From Akkermansiaceae bacterium UBA985 (GTDB taxonomy: Bacteria; Verrucomicrobiota; Verrucomicrobiia; Verrucomicrobiales; Akkermansiaceae), in assembly GCA_002292185.1 (NCBI GenBank), contig DBBL01000026.1, forward strand, positions 1 through 10,168: a stretch of DNA of 10,168 nt, in the 5' to 3' direction. Under the pieces are notes generated by a model. That model made no database searches, was not told the origin of the DNA, and worked only from the letters and a program-made list of their open reading frames with translations. Each line of letters starts with the position of its first letter. The stretch's first letter is position 1. A program made the translations under genes and the position numbers. Shown piece by piece: positions 1-7,606 of the stretch.

Positions 1-329
1 GGGAAGACACTGGCGAGGTTTTCCATCAGACGACGCACAGAGATACCCCAACCGGAGTTGGAAACGTGGTGTAGAAGTAACCAGAAAGCACCACCAAGTG
101 AGAAACTAACAAAGAAAGTAAAGGCAAACAACCATGAGTAGGCATATCGGCCAGCCACCGTATCTGAAGCCGTGTTGGCGGCCTCGTTGTTATTAAAGAG
201 GAGCCACGCGCTGACAATAATGCCGACGAGGGCAACAAGACCGCTGATGCCGATCCACTTGCTCAGTGCTCCCTTTTTGAGATGCTCCCCTTCTGCGGGG
301 ATGTCTTTGGATGTGATGAAGTGACCCAT
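1..329 (-). CDS. actF: ACIII subunit ActF, N-terminal part (cut by window edge)
   Basis: This is the 5' part (109 codons) of ActF, an NrfD-like polytopic membrane subunit of Alternative Complex III that pairs with ActC in the membrane. The protein starts MGHFITSKDI. A first membrane helix lies at about residues 25-46 and a second at about 65-87. The second contains FVSFSLGGAFWLLLHH, followed by VSNSGWGISVRRLMENL; this 'GG-A-FW-L-H-H...GW...VRR' pattern after the first helices is characteristic of ActF. The start is the first ATG after the actE stop, 43 nt downstream of it, with no Shine-Dalgarno sequence. Being the sixth gene in the act order supports the call. In known ACIII, ActF resembles ActC, but its role in quinol oxidation or proton movement is less certain. 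The C-terminal helices are outside the window, so completeness cannot be judged. Confidence 0.9.
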   Translation of the reverse strand, partial: MGHFITSKDIPAEGEHLKKGALSKWIGISGLVALVGIIVSAWLLFNNNEAANTASDTVAGRYAYSWLFAFTFFVSFSLGGAFWLLLHHVSNSGWGISVRRLMENLASVF

Positions 330-372
330 TGTGAGTTAGGAAATGAAAGTTGGTAAGTGGGAGGTTGTTGCC

Positions 373-1008
373 TTATTTCGAGGCTGTCTTACTTGCAGCC
401 TGCAGAGCTCTGACATAGGCGATGATTGCCCAGCGATCGTTGACCGGAATGTTGTAGCCATATCCACTCATCAGGCCTTTGCCCTTGGTGATCGTTTCAA
501 ACATTTTACCGTCTGGATAATTGGGCTTGGGAAAGTTCATGAGGCTAGGAACAGCAGGGATTCCAATCACAGCCACGATGCCTTTGCCGTCAGCGGCTTC
601 ACCGTGACAGGGCATGCAAGAAATAATGTAGCGCTCTTTGCCGTGACGGAGGAAACCAGCACGGTTCTTATCGGTCAGCCTGAGCTCGGAAGGCATTCCG
701 TCACCGTAAGCGTCTCCCATCTTGCCGGTGTCAAGGTAGCTAATGCTGTTACCAAAACTATGATCATGACCAAATCCCTTGACTACACCTGATTGCTCAA
801 AGCCTCGAGGAATGGTGCCGGCAACTGGCTTACGTGATCCAAGGCCGTCAGCGAAAAATTCACTTGGTTTTTGGGTCTTGATTTTATCCTGGTCATCCAT
901 GTCAGGGAACAGGCGTAGCGGCGTGCCGCTGAACGTGTCACCGCGGAAGCCGAAGAAGCTGATCACCAATAAGACGATCAGGGCAAATGCTAGAAAGAAA
1001 TAGCGCAT
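373..1008 (-). CDS. actE: ACIII subunit ActE, membrane-anchored monoheme cytochrome c
   Basis: This 211-residue protein is the monoheme cytochrome c subunit of ACIII and is thought to help pass electrons from the complex to the oxidase or a soluble carrier. Residues 3-20 are a hydrophobic N-terminal segment. No lipobox cysteine is visible, so it may be an uncleaved anchor or a signal peptide. The following stretch FRGDTFSGTPLRLFPDMDDQ, then FFADGLGSRKPVAGTIPRG, matches the conserved pre-heme region of ActE proteins (RG...P..L.P.MD.Q...FF.DG...R.PV.GT..RG). The single heme site is CMPCH at 131-135, and M180 in KGLMSGYG is the probable distal ligand. The C-terminus ends in the usual cytochrome c helix (DRWAIIAYVRALQ). 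The gene sits 62 nt after actD and 43 nt before actF, which fits one transcript. The periplasmic orientation is inferred from c-type heme attachment. Confidence 0.93.
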   Translation of the reverse strand: MRYFFLAFALIVLLVISFFGFRGDTFSGTPLRLFPDMDDQDKIKTQKPSEFFADGLGSRKPVAGTIPRGFEQSGVVKGFGHDHSFGNSISYLDTGKMGDAYGDGMPSELRLTDKNRAGFLRHGKERYIISCMPCHGEAADGKGIVAVIGIPAVPSLMNFPKPNYPDGKMFETITKGKGLMSGYGYNIPVNDRWAIIAYVRALQAASKTASK

Positions 1009-1070
1009 GGCAAATAAGTTATCCGTTATTAGTTATGGAAAAGTGTATAGGAAAGAGTGACTTGGTGACT

Positions 1071-1622
1071 TCAGGTAGCGGGCTCCTCGACGAGTTCGAT
1101 ATTGGAGCCTCCGGCGTCCTCAAGGAGTGTCTTGGTTTCCTCTGATGAGAATTGAGGGTCGCGCGCTTCGATGGCGATGAAGAAGCCATCGTCTGTGCAG
1201 CGTGCAAACTGCTTGCTTTCAAAAAGCGGGTGATTGAGGCGTGGCAGCCCCATCAGCGCGAGTAGACCAAAGAGCGTCGTGAAGCCTGAGAACAGGATGG
1301 TAAGCTCAAACATGATCGGGAAGAAAGCCGCCGTAGTAAAGATGTTGGTAGGCTTCGCTTGAACCACCGTTGGGTAAATAACGACCTGTGTGGTGTAAGC
1401 CAAAGTAAAGGCTGTGATAATGCCGAGCGTGCCACCACAGAATACAAGATAAGGAAGAATAGACTTCTTGAGGCCCATGGCGTTATCCAGCCCGTGGATA
1501 GGATAAGGTGAGTAGCAGTCCCATTTTTTATGGCCTGCATCACGCACCTTTTCCGCCGCCTTGTAGAGGGCGGAGGCACTTTTGAACTCGGCAAGATAGC
1601 CGTATACGCGTTTGGTATTCAT
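1071..1622 (-). CDS. actD: ACIII subunit ActD (DUF3341 membrane protein)
   Basis: This 183-residue protein is ActD, a small membrane subunit of ACIII of the DUF3341 family with no cofactor. The N-terminal cytoplasmic domain carries the family signature: YGYLAEF at 7-13, then VRDAGHKKWDCYSPYPIHGLD at about 26-46. Two membrane helices follow, at about 55-77 and 99-125. The second begins FFPIMFELTIL, matching the conserved 'P..FELT.L' of the family. The C-terminal tail has the expected HPLF....F......DGFFIAI pattern and resembles a ferredoxin-like fold. Its known role is structural: it packs against ActC/ActF and faces the cytoplasm, and an involvement in proton uptake has been proposed. The ATG start is 38 nt after the actC stop; no ribosome binding site is evident. 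Confidence 0.93.
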   Translation of the reverse strand: MNTKRVYGYLAEFKSASALYKAAEKVRDAGHKKWDCYSPYPIHGLDNAMGLKKSILPYLVFCGGTLGIITAFTLAYTTQVVIYPTVVQAKPTNIFTTAAFFPIMFELTILFSGFTTLFGLLALMGLPRLNHPLFESKQFARCTDDGFFIAIEARDPQFSSEETKTLLEDAGGSNIELVEEPAT

Positions 1623-1660
1623 CAGTGTAAGCTTTTTATTTAGAGTATAAAACGAGAGGT

Positions 1661-3133
1661 TTAGTAAGTGGTATCAGGAAGTTCGTGCTGGTATGACGCT
1701 TTCGGCTCAGCACCTTGATCATCTAGCTCCTCCTTATCGTCATGGTGCGGATCACTCTGAGGCAGAGTCCACTTGACCTCGGCAATGTTGATGCAGGGCA
1801 GGAACTTGAGGAAAAGTAAGAATAGAGTCAGGAACAGCCCGATGGTGCCAATATAGGTCATGATATCGACATAGCTTGGGTTATAATATTTCCAGTCACC
1901 TGGAAGCCACATACGAGGTAGCGTTGTCACAATGATGACAAAACGCTCGAACCACATACCGGCATTCACCGCCATACAAACACCCATCACAACCCATAGG
2001 TTTTCACGGCAATAGCGGAACCAGAACAGTTGTGGGGAAAGCACGTTACAGGACATCATCGCCAAATACGCCCACCAGTAAGGACCGGCTATTCGGTAGA
2101 AGAAGGCAGCGCTCTCATATTTTGCGCCTGAGTAGAAGGCGACAAAGAGCTCCATCAAGTAGGCATAACCAACGATTGTTCCGGTGAGCAGAATGATCTT
2201 AGCCATGTTCTCGATGTGCTTCATCGTGATCAGATCATGCAAGCCGTAGATATATCTGGCAGGGATCATGATCGTCAAGACCATGGCAAATCCACCAAAC
2301 ACAGCACCCGCTACAAAGTAGGGAGGGAAAATAGTCGTGTGCCAGCCGGGCACAACAGAAGTGGCGAAGTCAAAGCTCACCACTGAGTGAACGGAAAGAA
2401 CCAGCGGTGTTGATAGCGCAGCCAACAGAAGATAAGCAACTTCATAGTGGCTCCACTGGCGGTTACCACCACGCCAACCGAGGGAGAAGATCCCGTAGAG
2501 TAGCTTACGGATACCGGGCTTAGCACGATCACGGATAGTTGCCAAATCTGGCACCATGCCGAGATACCAGAAAATCAAAGAGATGGTAAAGTAGGTTGAT
2601 ACCGCAAACACGTCCCAGAGAAGAGGCGACTTAAAGTTCTGCCAAATAGCGTTTGCGTTAGGAATAGGTGCGAGGAACCACACCATCCACAGGCGACCAA
2701 CGTGGAACATCGGGTAAATACCCGCACAGATCACCGCAAAAATAGTCATCGCCTCCGCGGCGCGGTTAATCGATGTTCGCCAGTTCTGGCGCGTCAGGAA
2801 AAGAATGGCTGAAATCAAGGTTCCTGCGTGGCCAATACCAATCCAGAAAACGAAGTTAACAATAGGCCATCCCCACATAGTGCGGTTACTGTTTCCCCAA
2901 ACACCAACACCTGTTGAAACAAGGTAGAACAAACCACCGCCAACGCCAACAATAGCGATGATCACGCTGGGAATGAAAAGCATCCACCAGATTGCTGGTT
3001 GTTTGTTTTCAAGAATTCCACAAATACGCTCAGTAATCCAGTTGTAGGAACGGTTGTTGAGAATAAGCTTCTCACGCTCCATGACTGGAATCACAGGCTT
3101 ATTTGGGTCTTTTTCGATCGTAGTGTCCGACAT
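1661..3133 (-). CDS. actC: ACIII subunit ActC, NrfD-like quinol-oxidising membrane protein
   Basis: ActC is the NrfD/PsrC-family integral membrane subunit of ACIII and, in solved complexes, holds the quinol oxidation site near ActB's iron-sulfur clusters. From the ATG at 3133 it is 490 residues, with about ten hydrophobic helices. Conserved family blocks are visible (numbering from the ATG): [18 protein letters not shown] with H102, MFHVGRLW with H144, LLWDVF with D174, [10 protein letters not shown] with H249 and D255, and [11 protein letters not shown]. The polar residues in these helices are candidates for the quinol pocket and proton path, by analogy with the family. The C-terminal tail is hydrophilic and acidic ([12 protein letters not shown]). 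The frame stays open to a TTG at 3175 that would add 14 residues and has a purine-rich GAGAGG upstream. I prefer the ATG because MSDTT... is a natural N-terminus and its 54-nt gap matches the other spacers in the operon. Confidence 0.93.
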   Translation of the reverse strand: MSDTTIEKDPNKPVIPVMEREKLILNNRSYNWITERICGILENKQPAIWWMLFIPSVIIAIVGVGGGLFYLVSTGVGVWGNSNRTMWGWPIVNFVFWIGIGHAGTLISAILFLTRQNWRTSINRAAEAMTIFAVICAGIYPMFHVGRLWMVWFLAPIPNANAIWQNFKSPLLWDVFAVSTYFTISLIFWYLGMVPDLATIRDRAKPGIRKLLYGIFSLGWRGGNRQWSHYEVAYLLLAALSTPLVLSVHSVVSFDFATSVVPGWHTTIFPPYFVAGAVFGGFAMVLTIMIPARYIYGLHDLITMKHIENMAKIILLTGTIVGYAYLMELFVAFYSGAKYESAAFFYRIAGPYWWAYLAMMSCNVLSPQLFWFRYCRENLWVVMGVCMAVNAGMWFERFVIIVTTLPRMWLPGDWKYYNPSYVDIMTYIGTIGLFLTLFLLFLKFLPCINIAEVKWTLPQSDPHHDDKEELDDQGAEPKASYQHELPDTTY

Positions 3134-3187
3134 GGAAAATGATGATTTAGAAGTTGGTGATTGTTTGGGGAACAAAAAGCCTCTCGC

Positions 3188-6100
3188 TTAGTGCATGTTG
3201 ATGGTAGCGCGACCAATTCCCTTGGCGCCCGGCATGTTTGGATTCGGGTTCTTCACGCGAGCAAGGTAAGTGGTGCGCGGCAGCGTGCCGATGTAGTGCA
3301 GCAGCTCGTAGTTACGTGCGGAATTGCGGGAGCGCACGACCTTGGCCTTGTCCCCATCCTGTAAGTTACCAAAGGTAATCGCACTTGATGGACATGCGTC
3401 TTGGCAAGCTACACGGACTGAGTCCAACTTAGGACGCAACTCGCTGTCAGCGATCTTCACATCAACGGATGATCCGCCGGCCAGTGTTGCCTTGTTCTTA
3501 AGTCTGGCTTTTACCTTAACCTTAGCTGCCTGGATGCGCTGCACACAGTAGGTGCACTTCTCCATGACACCACGCATACGCACAGTCACGTTCGGGTTGC
3601 GCTGCAGATGAGGTGCTTCACCAATCGCCTTCTTACCGCCAGGACCCTTGTAGAGGTTCTTTTCGATAAGTGGATTGCGCTTGTTGTAATCAAAGAAGTT
3701 GAAGCGGCGAGCCTTGTATGGGCAGTTGTTCGCGCAGTAACGAGTACCGATACAGCGGTTATACGCCATCGTATTGAGGCCGTCTTCGGAGTGAACCGTA
3801 GCGTTCACTGGGCAGACAGTCTCACATGGAGCAGACTCACACTGCATACACGCAACCGGCTGGGGGATCATCTCGGGATTATCCTCGTCACCTTCAGCGG
3901 CAGAGAAGTAACGGTCCATGCGGATCCAGTGCATTTCACGACCCATAGCGACCTGTTCTTTACCGACAACAGGAATATTGTTTTCTGCCTGACAAGCAAC
4001 CAGACACGCGTTGCAGCCAATGCAATTATTGAGGTCAATGGTCATCGCCCACTGCTGGCGCTCATCGTAAAGGTGCTTGTCAGCCTTTGCTTTTTCATGC
4101 CAAGTCTCACTGCCCTTCTGCTTGTAAAGAGAGATATTCTCAGGCGCGTGAGAGTCCATGCCCTGCTTTTTAACACCCTCGATCTGCGCAGCAAAATCAG
4201 CTTTGTGACCGTGGTGGTCATGCTCCATGGTGGAGATTTCACGAGCAAGCGCACGGCCATACATCGCGTGGTGCTCTTGAGTCATGGCGATGGAGTAACG
4301 CTTATTAGCACTTTCTGCCTTGCCGCCTGTGGCGAGGTAAGGGGTCTTGCTGGTGCGCAGTGCGTAAGCATTGAAACCACGGTTGGCGCTCACGAGGCTA
4401 ACGTTTTTCTCATTTTTGGGACCACGCATGAGCTCGTCTTGCTCATCAAAACCTTGGCCGTAGCCCAGCGCGATAGAAATGACATTATCTGCATGACCAA
4501 AACCGATCATAATGGCGACCTCAAGCTCTCTGCCATTGACGCTCACCTTAATCACTGGATTGGCGTGGTCTTTACCTTCGCCGTCAGGACCAACACCTGC
4601 GTTTTCAGTCTCGATACCGTAGACTTTGCCCTTAGGCTGAAGTTTGAGGATTTTCTCGTAGACACCTAGATCCTTAGCCGTGGTTGGAGAAACAACAGCG
4701 ACGTTGTCCCAACAAACCTTGGTGATTGGATCGGGAGCTTCTTGAAGCCATGCGTTATTGATATAACGGCCATCATAAATCGATCCATCCGTAGCAAAAA
4801 CAACTTCTAAATTGCTCAAGCTGGGCACAGCTGGCAGAGTGATGCTTGTCGATGATACTGGGTTGAGTGGAGTCGCGGCAGTGTATGATGCTTTCCAGAA
4901 ACCATCACGCAGGAACTTGAGCCAGCTCTTGTCAGAATCATCAGCAAGTGCCGCAAATGTCTTGCGCACCGCATCATAAGAAACAGAGGTCTTTTCTCCA
5001 TCTTTGGAGGAGTCAAACAACTTGCCATCAAGCAGTGCAAGCAGAAGGTCAATTTCAGACACGCCATTATAGAGTGGCAGAATAAGGGGCTGAACAGCAG
5101 CAAGAGAGCCATCACTAGTGCGAGCATCTCCCCAACTTTCAAGGTAGTGAGCAGCCGGAACATGCCAATCGGCAGCATGAGCAGTAGCGTCAGCGCGAAG
5201 ACCCAGATGAATGAGCTTTGCCTTCTTAGCAGCGTCAGCAAAACCGTCAGCGTCGTAGACAGGGTTGGCAGGAGTCAGTAGCACCACTGCGTCAAGCTCG
5301 CCGGCATTGAGTGCAGCGATGAGCGACTCCATGTTGCCGTGTGTGCCGCGGCCGGTGTTAACCGCCTTGAGGGTTTTACCGTAGTTGCCGAGCAGAGAGT
5401 TAATCGCGATGCATAGGTCCTGAAGCTCACGAGACTGGCGCGTGCCGGCCACCACAATGGATTTTCCGGCGTTGGCCTTGAGGTCTTTAGCGCATTCAGC
5501 GGCCCATTTTTTCTCAGTATCTGAGAGAGTGATGCCGCCCTTGAGCGTGTAAGATGCTCCAAGCTGATTGGCGATTTCAGCAGCAATCGCTGGCACCTGA
5601 CTTGGCGCGATGCGCAAGCGGTGATCTGCCATACCACCAGTGAGGCTGAAGCCACCCTCAGCAATATAGAGGCGGTTCATCGCCTTGGCATTGGCTTTTT
5701 TGTCGTATCCAGCACCTTCAATGAAGCGGTTCTTGAAGAAGCCGCTTACCGGACCTTGCTGGTCGAGCTCAAGAAAATCAGAATCCAGTGAAAGCACCAC
5801 CTTGGCACGAGAGAAATCAACCACTACATCTGCAGACTCGCCAAAGGCAGCCGCGTTTGCCTCTTTGCGGGCATCCCCACTGAGTGGCTCGTAATGGAAA
5901 AATCGAGCATCGGCAAATTTAGCCTGCAGCTCTTTAACTAAACGGCTGCGCGTAGGTGATTCGTCTTCACCAAAAACAAAACCAATATTGGCCGTTGGCT
6001 TGGCAATACCAGCAAGTGCTTGTTCAAAAGCTTCACGGCTTGATGTTTCACCGTTCTGCAAAAATTCCCGTGAACGGGCTGGATCATACATATCCAGAAC

Positions 6101-6553
6101 AGAGGCCTGGGTGAATGAATCGGTGCCACCATGCTTGTCGAACACCTTGTTTGGCTCAAGCTTAGTAGGGCGGCCATCGTGAGTGGTGACCACCAGAGGC
6201 ACAGCACCGTTTGCACGCGGCATTGAGCTCGCAAAGTGAACAGGTTTGCCAGGCACGCTCCACTCAGGGGAATCGATAAACGGGACAATCAGGCTCTCTG
6301 GGCGGCGGCAAGCTGCCAGCCCCATGCCTGCGAGCGCGGAAGATGCGCCCATAAGCTTCATGAAGGAACGACGAGAAACTTCACGCTCCTCCTCAGTTTC
6401 CATTTGGGCGCTGCCGTCAATAAATTCGCGGTCCAGTGAGTCTTGAAAGCGTTCAGTGCTCTCGAGTTCGCCGAGGCTTCTCCAGATCTTAGAGCCGCCG
6501 TCGTCTGGGGCATTAACAGGTGAATCTGGTTGGTTGTTCTTCCGGTTGCTCAT
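3188..6553 (-). CDS. actB: ACIII subunit ActB, fused molybdopterin-oxidoreductase-like / iron-sulfur protein
   Basis: This 1121-residue protein is the large peripheral subunit of ACIII. It starts with an extended Tat-type leader: the WRSLGELEST...F..S..REF block (24-44), then SRRSFMKLMG with the twin arginines R61-R62, a hydrophobic stretch, and LAAC with C82, a possible lipidation site. Residues about 85-780 form the molybdopterin-oxidoreductase-like domain, which in known ActB proteins carries no molybdenum cofactor; blocks such as HYLESWGD and VQPLILPLY are typical. The C-terminal part is a four-cluster ferredoxin domain. Cysteines are at 844/847/850/854, 902/905/910/914, 934/940/944, and 1000/1003/1050/1054. 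The third set has T937 where a fourth cysteine would be, as expected for the [3Fe-4S] cluster of ActB. The chain passes electrons from the ActC quinol site to the ActA hemes. It lies 55 nt after actA. It appears somewhat longer than commonly described ActB proteins of about 1000-1050 residues. Confidence 0.95.
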   Translation of the reverse strand: MSNRKNNQPDSPVNAPDDGGSKIWRSLGELESTERFQDSLDREFIDGSAQMETEEEREVSRRSFMKLMGASSALAGMGLAACRRPESLIVPFIDSPEWSVPGKPVHFASSMPRANGAVPLVVTTHDGRPTKLEPNKVFDKHGGTDSFTQASVLDMYDPARSREFLQNGETSSREAFEQALAGIAKPTANIGFVFGEDESPTRSRLVKELQAKFADARFFHYEPLSGDARKEANAAAFGESADVVVDFSRAKVVLSLDSDFLELDQQGPVSGFFKNRFIEGAGYDKKANAKAMNRLYIAEGGFSLTGGMADHRLRIAPSQVPAIAAEIANQLGASYTLKGGITLSDTEKKWAAECAKDLKANAGKSIVVAGTRQSRELQDLCIAINSLLGNYGKTLKAVNTGRGTHGNMESLIAALNAGELDAVVLLTPANPVYDADGFADAAKKAKLIHLGLRADATAHAADWHVPAAHYLESWGDARTSDGSLAAVQPLILPLYNGVSEIDLLLALLDGKLFDSSKDGEKTSVSYDAVRKTFAALADDSDKSWLKFLRDGFWKASYTAATPLNPVSSTSITLPAVPSLSNLEVVFATDGSIYDGRYINNAWLQEAPDPITKVCWDNVAVVSPTTAKDLGVYEKILKLQPKGKVYGIETENAGVGPDGEGKDHANPVIKVSVNGRELEVAIMIGFGHADNVISIALGYGQGFDEQDELMRGPKNEKNVSLVSANRGFNAYALRTSKTPYLATGGKAESANKRYSIAMTQEHHAMYGRALAREISTMEHDHHGHKADFAAQIEGVKKQGMDSHAPENISLYKQKGSETWHEKAKADKHLYDERQQWAMTIDLNNCIGCNACLVACQAENNIPVVGKEQVAMGREMHWIRMDRYFSAAEGDEDNPEMIPQPVACMQCESAPCETVCPVNATVHSEDGLNTMAYNRCIGTRYCANNCPYKARRFNFFDYNKRNPLIEKNLYKGPGGKKAIGEAPHLQRNPNVTVRMRGVMEKCTYCVQRIQAAKVKVKARLKNKATLAGGSSVDVKIADSELRPKLDSVRVACQDACPSSAITFGNLQDGDKAKVVRSRNSARNYELLHYIGTLPRTTYLARVKNPNPNMPGAKGIGRATINMH

Positions 6554-6608
6554 GTGCTTAGTAGGAAATAGATATAAGTAAGAAAGTGATGGAGAGGATT
6601 CGGGCTAA

Positions 6609-7337
6609 TTAACGGTGGCACGTTGCACAGCTCTCCTTGGGGTGAATACTCCAGTTTTTCTTCAACAGCTCGCCGAACTGCTTCTGAGTGGTGACCCGTT
6701 CGCCTTCTTCGTTTTTAATCTCATTTTCGAGGAGATACTTCTCAGCATTGTAATCTAAATTGTACACTTCCTCGAGAGGGCGCAGGTGATTTTCTGGTGC
6801 GCGGTGGCAATCCAAGCAGAATGCCATGCTGAGGCTCTTATCGTGATGCACCTTCTCCATCTTGTGGATGTCACCGTGGCAAGACTGGCAAGACACCCCT
6901 CTATTGACGTGTGCGGAGTGGTCGAAGTAGACGTAATCTGGCGACTTGTGGATGCGCACCCACTTGATTGGCTTCTTCACAGCCCCCTCGATAGGCGCGT
7001 GATCTTCATCCACACCCATCGCGGCACGGAGTGGCGCAAGCTTAGGGCTCCCCTTCTGAACATGCTCGTGACAGTTCCAACAGGTGTTGGCCGTGGGCAC
7101 TCCAGCAGAGGCAGACTTATCTACTGAGCTGTGGCAGTAACGACAATCCATGCCGAGCTGATCGACATGCAGAGCATGATCATAATCAATGGGTTGATCG
7201 GGCTGGTAGCCTACTCGTTGAGCCTTGGGAGTAGCATAATAAGAGAATGCAGCGGTAAGACCTGCTACAACAAAAATCAAGCAAACCGCGATTTTTAGCG
7301 GCAGCAAATTGGTCCATCGAGGGAAAAAATTAGCCAT
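6609..7337 (-). CDS. actA: ACIII subunit ActA, pentaheme cytochrome c
   Basis: This 242-residue multiheme cytochrome c is the first gene of the ACIII operon. Residues 13-33 are a hydrophobic membrane anchor preceded by basic residues (PRWTNLLPLK). Five CxxCH heme sites are visible: C65-H69 (CRYCH), C86-H90 (CWNCH), C150-H154 (CQSCH), C174-H178 (CLDCH) and C237-H241 (CATCH). The last sits one residue from the C-terminus. Many other histidines (for example H54, H57, H140, H143, H164, H165) could supply distal ligands. The block CRYCHSSVDKSASAGVPTANTC is typical of ActA. In the complex it lies on the periplasmic side and takes electrons from ActB, possibly delivering them to ActE or a soluble carrier. 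The ATG start has no Shine-Dalgarno sequence. Just upstream lie the divergent regulatory region and a perfect inverted repeat. Confidence 0.95.
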   Translation of the reverse strand: MANFFPRWTNLLPLKIAVCLIFVVAGLTAAFSYYATPKAQRVGYQPDQPIDYDHALHVDQLGMDCRYCHSSVDKSASAGVPTANTCWNCHEHVQKGSPKLAPLRAAMGVDEDHAPIEGAVKKPIKWVRIHKSPDYVYFDHSAHVNRGVSCQSCHGDIHKMEKVHHDKSLSMAFCLDCHRAPENHLRPLEEVYNLDYNAEKYLLENEIKNEEGERVTTQKQFGELLKKNWSIHPKESCATCHR

Positions 7338-7606
7338 GACGTCACGCGGGTTCTAGTGATTGTGAAAGATTTCACAAGCAAATTTTTTAGAAAGAATCCC
7401 ATGAGCTCTCCTGTATGCTAAATTGGGGGTTTTTCTGTTCTTAAAAGGGCATCTCTTGCTGAACAAATCCCAGACAATTCTGCACCCTGGGCATCGTGCA
7501 AAATGACGATATCCAAATCCCTCGAAAAAGGTTAATACTCTTTTTTGCTTTGGGATCATCGCATTATATTTGGCTGGCAACGCTCAAAACTCCAATGATT
7601 CATTCT
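7338..7606. promoter_or_regulatory. Divergent intergenic region between actA and the sulfatase genes
   Basis: This non-coding stretch of about 270 bp must hold the promoters for the leftward act operon and the rightward sulfatase genes. It is more A/T-rich than the flanking genes. For the act operon a weak sigma70-like pair can be read on the minus strand: TTAAGA at 7444-7439 and TAGCAT at 7420-7415, 18 nt apart, each matching 4 of 6 consensus bases. This is suggestive only, since the promoter consensus of the host lineage is not known to me. No convincing promoter stands out for the sulfatases. An inverted repeat at 7360-7377 is listed separately. No small gene, RNA gene or terminator was recognised; open frames across it look like chance. 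Confidence 0.6.
7360..7377. promoter_or_regulatory. Perfect palindrome resembling a Crp/Fnr-family operator
   Basis: TTGTGAAAGATTTCACAA is an exact inverted repeat with 8-bp arms and a 2-nt centre. It contains TGTGA-N6-TCACA, the half-site layout recognised by Crp in Proteobacteria. It lies 22 nt upstream of the actA ATG, and its centre is about 240 bp before the proposed sulfatase start. If it is a protein binding site it could repress or modulate the act operon, or act from upstream on the sulfatase genes. In RNA it could also form a 7-bp stem with a 4-nt loop in the actA leader. The symmetry is seen directly; the function is inferred. Confidence 0.5.

Noticed and set aside
343..792. Plus-strand open frame (149 codons) opposite actE
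   Set aside because: It is antisense to the heme-binding part of actE, with no family features or plausible start context. It is a shadow frame.
3608..4669. Long plus-strand open frame (353 codons) opposite actB
   Set aside because: It lies wholly antisense to the conserved Fe-S and central region of actB. Its translation shows no recognisable domain, and its openness is explained by the codon use of actB.
3188..6553. Possible reading of actB as an active molybdenum enzyme of the DMSO-reductase family
   Set aside because: The act gene context, the fused C-terminal four-cluster domain with the missing cysteine, and the absence of an N-terminal Fe-S motif in the molybdopterin-like domain all point to ActB, which is known not to carry a molybdenum cofactor.
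7337..7344. TGACGTCA, an 8-bp palindrome overlapping the first base of the actA start codon position
   Set aside because: Short palindromes of this size arise by chance and this one overlaps the start codon. There is no second copy nearby to support an operator.
7353..7580. Minus-strand frame of 75 codons in the divergent spacer, containing CPGC and a second cysteine
   Set aside because: It covers the likely promoter region and the palindrome, has no ribosome site and shows no recognisable fold. A chance open frame is more likely, although a small protein cannot be fully excluded.
7496..7606. GTG-initiated N-terminal extension of the first sulfatase
   Set aside because: It would put 37 or more residues ahead of a good signal peptide, bury that signal internally, and use a GTG without a ribosome site. 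A downstream ATG is preferred.
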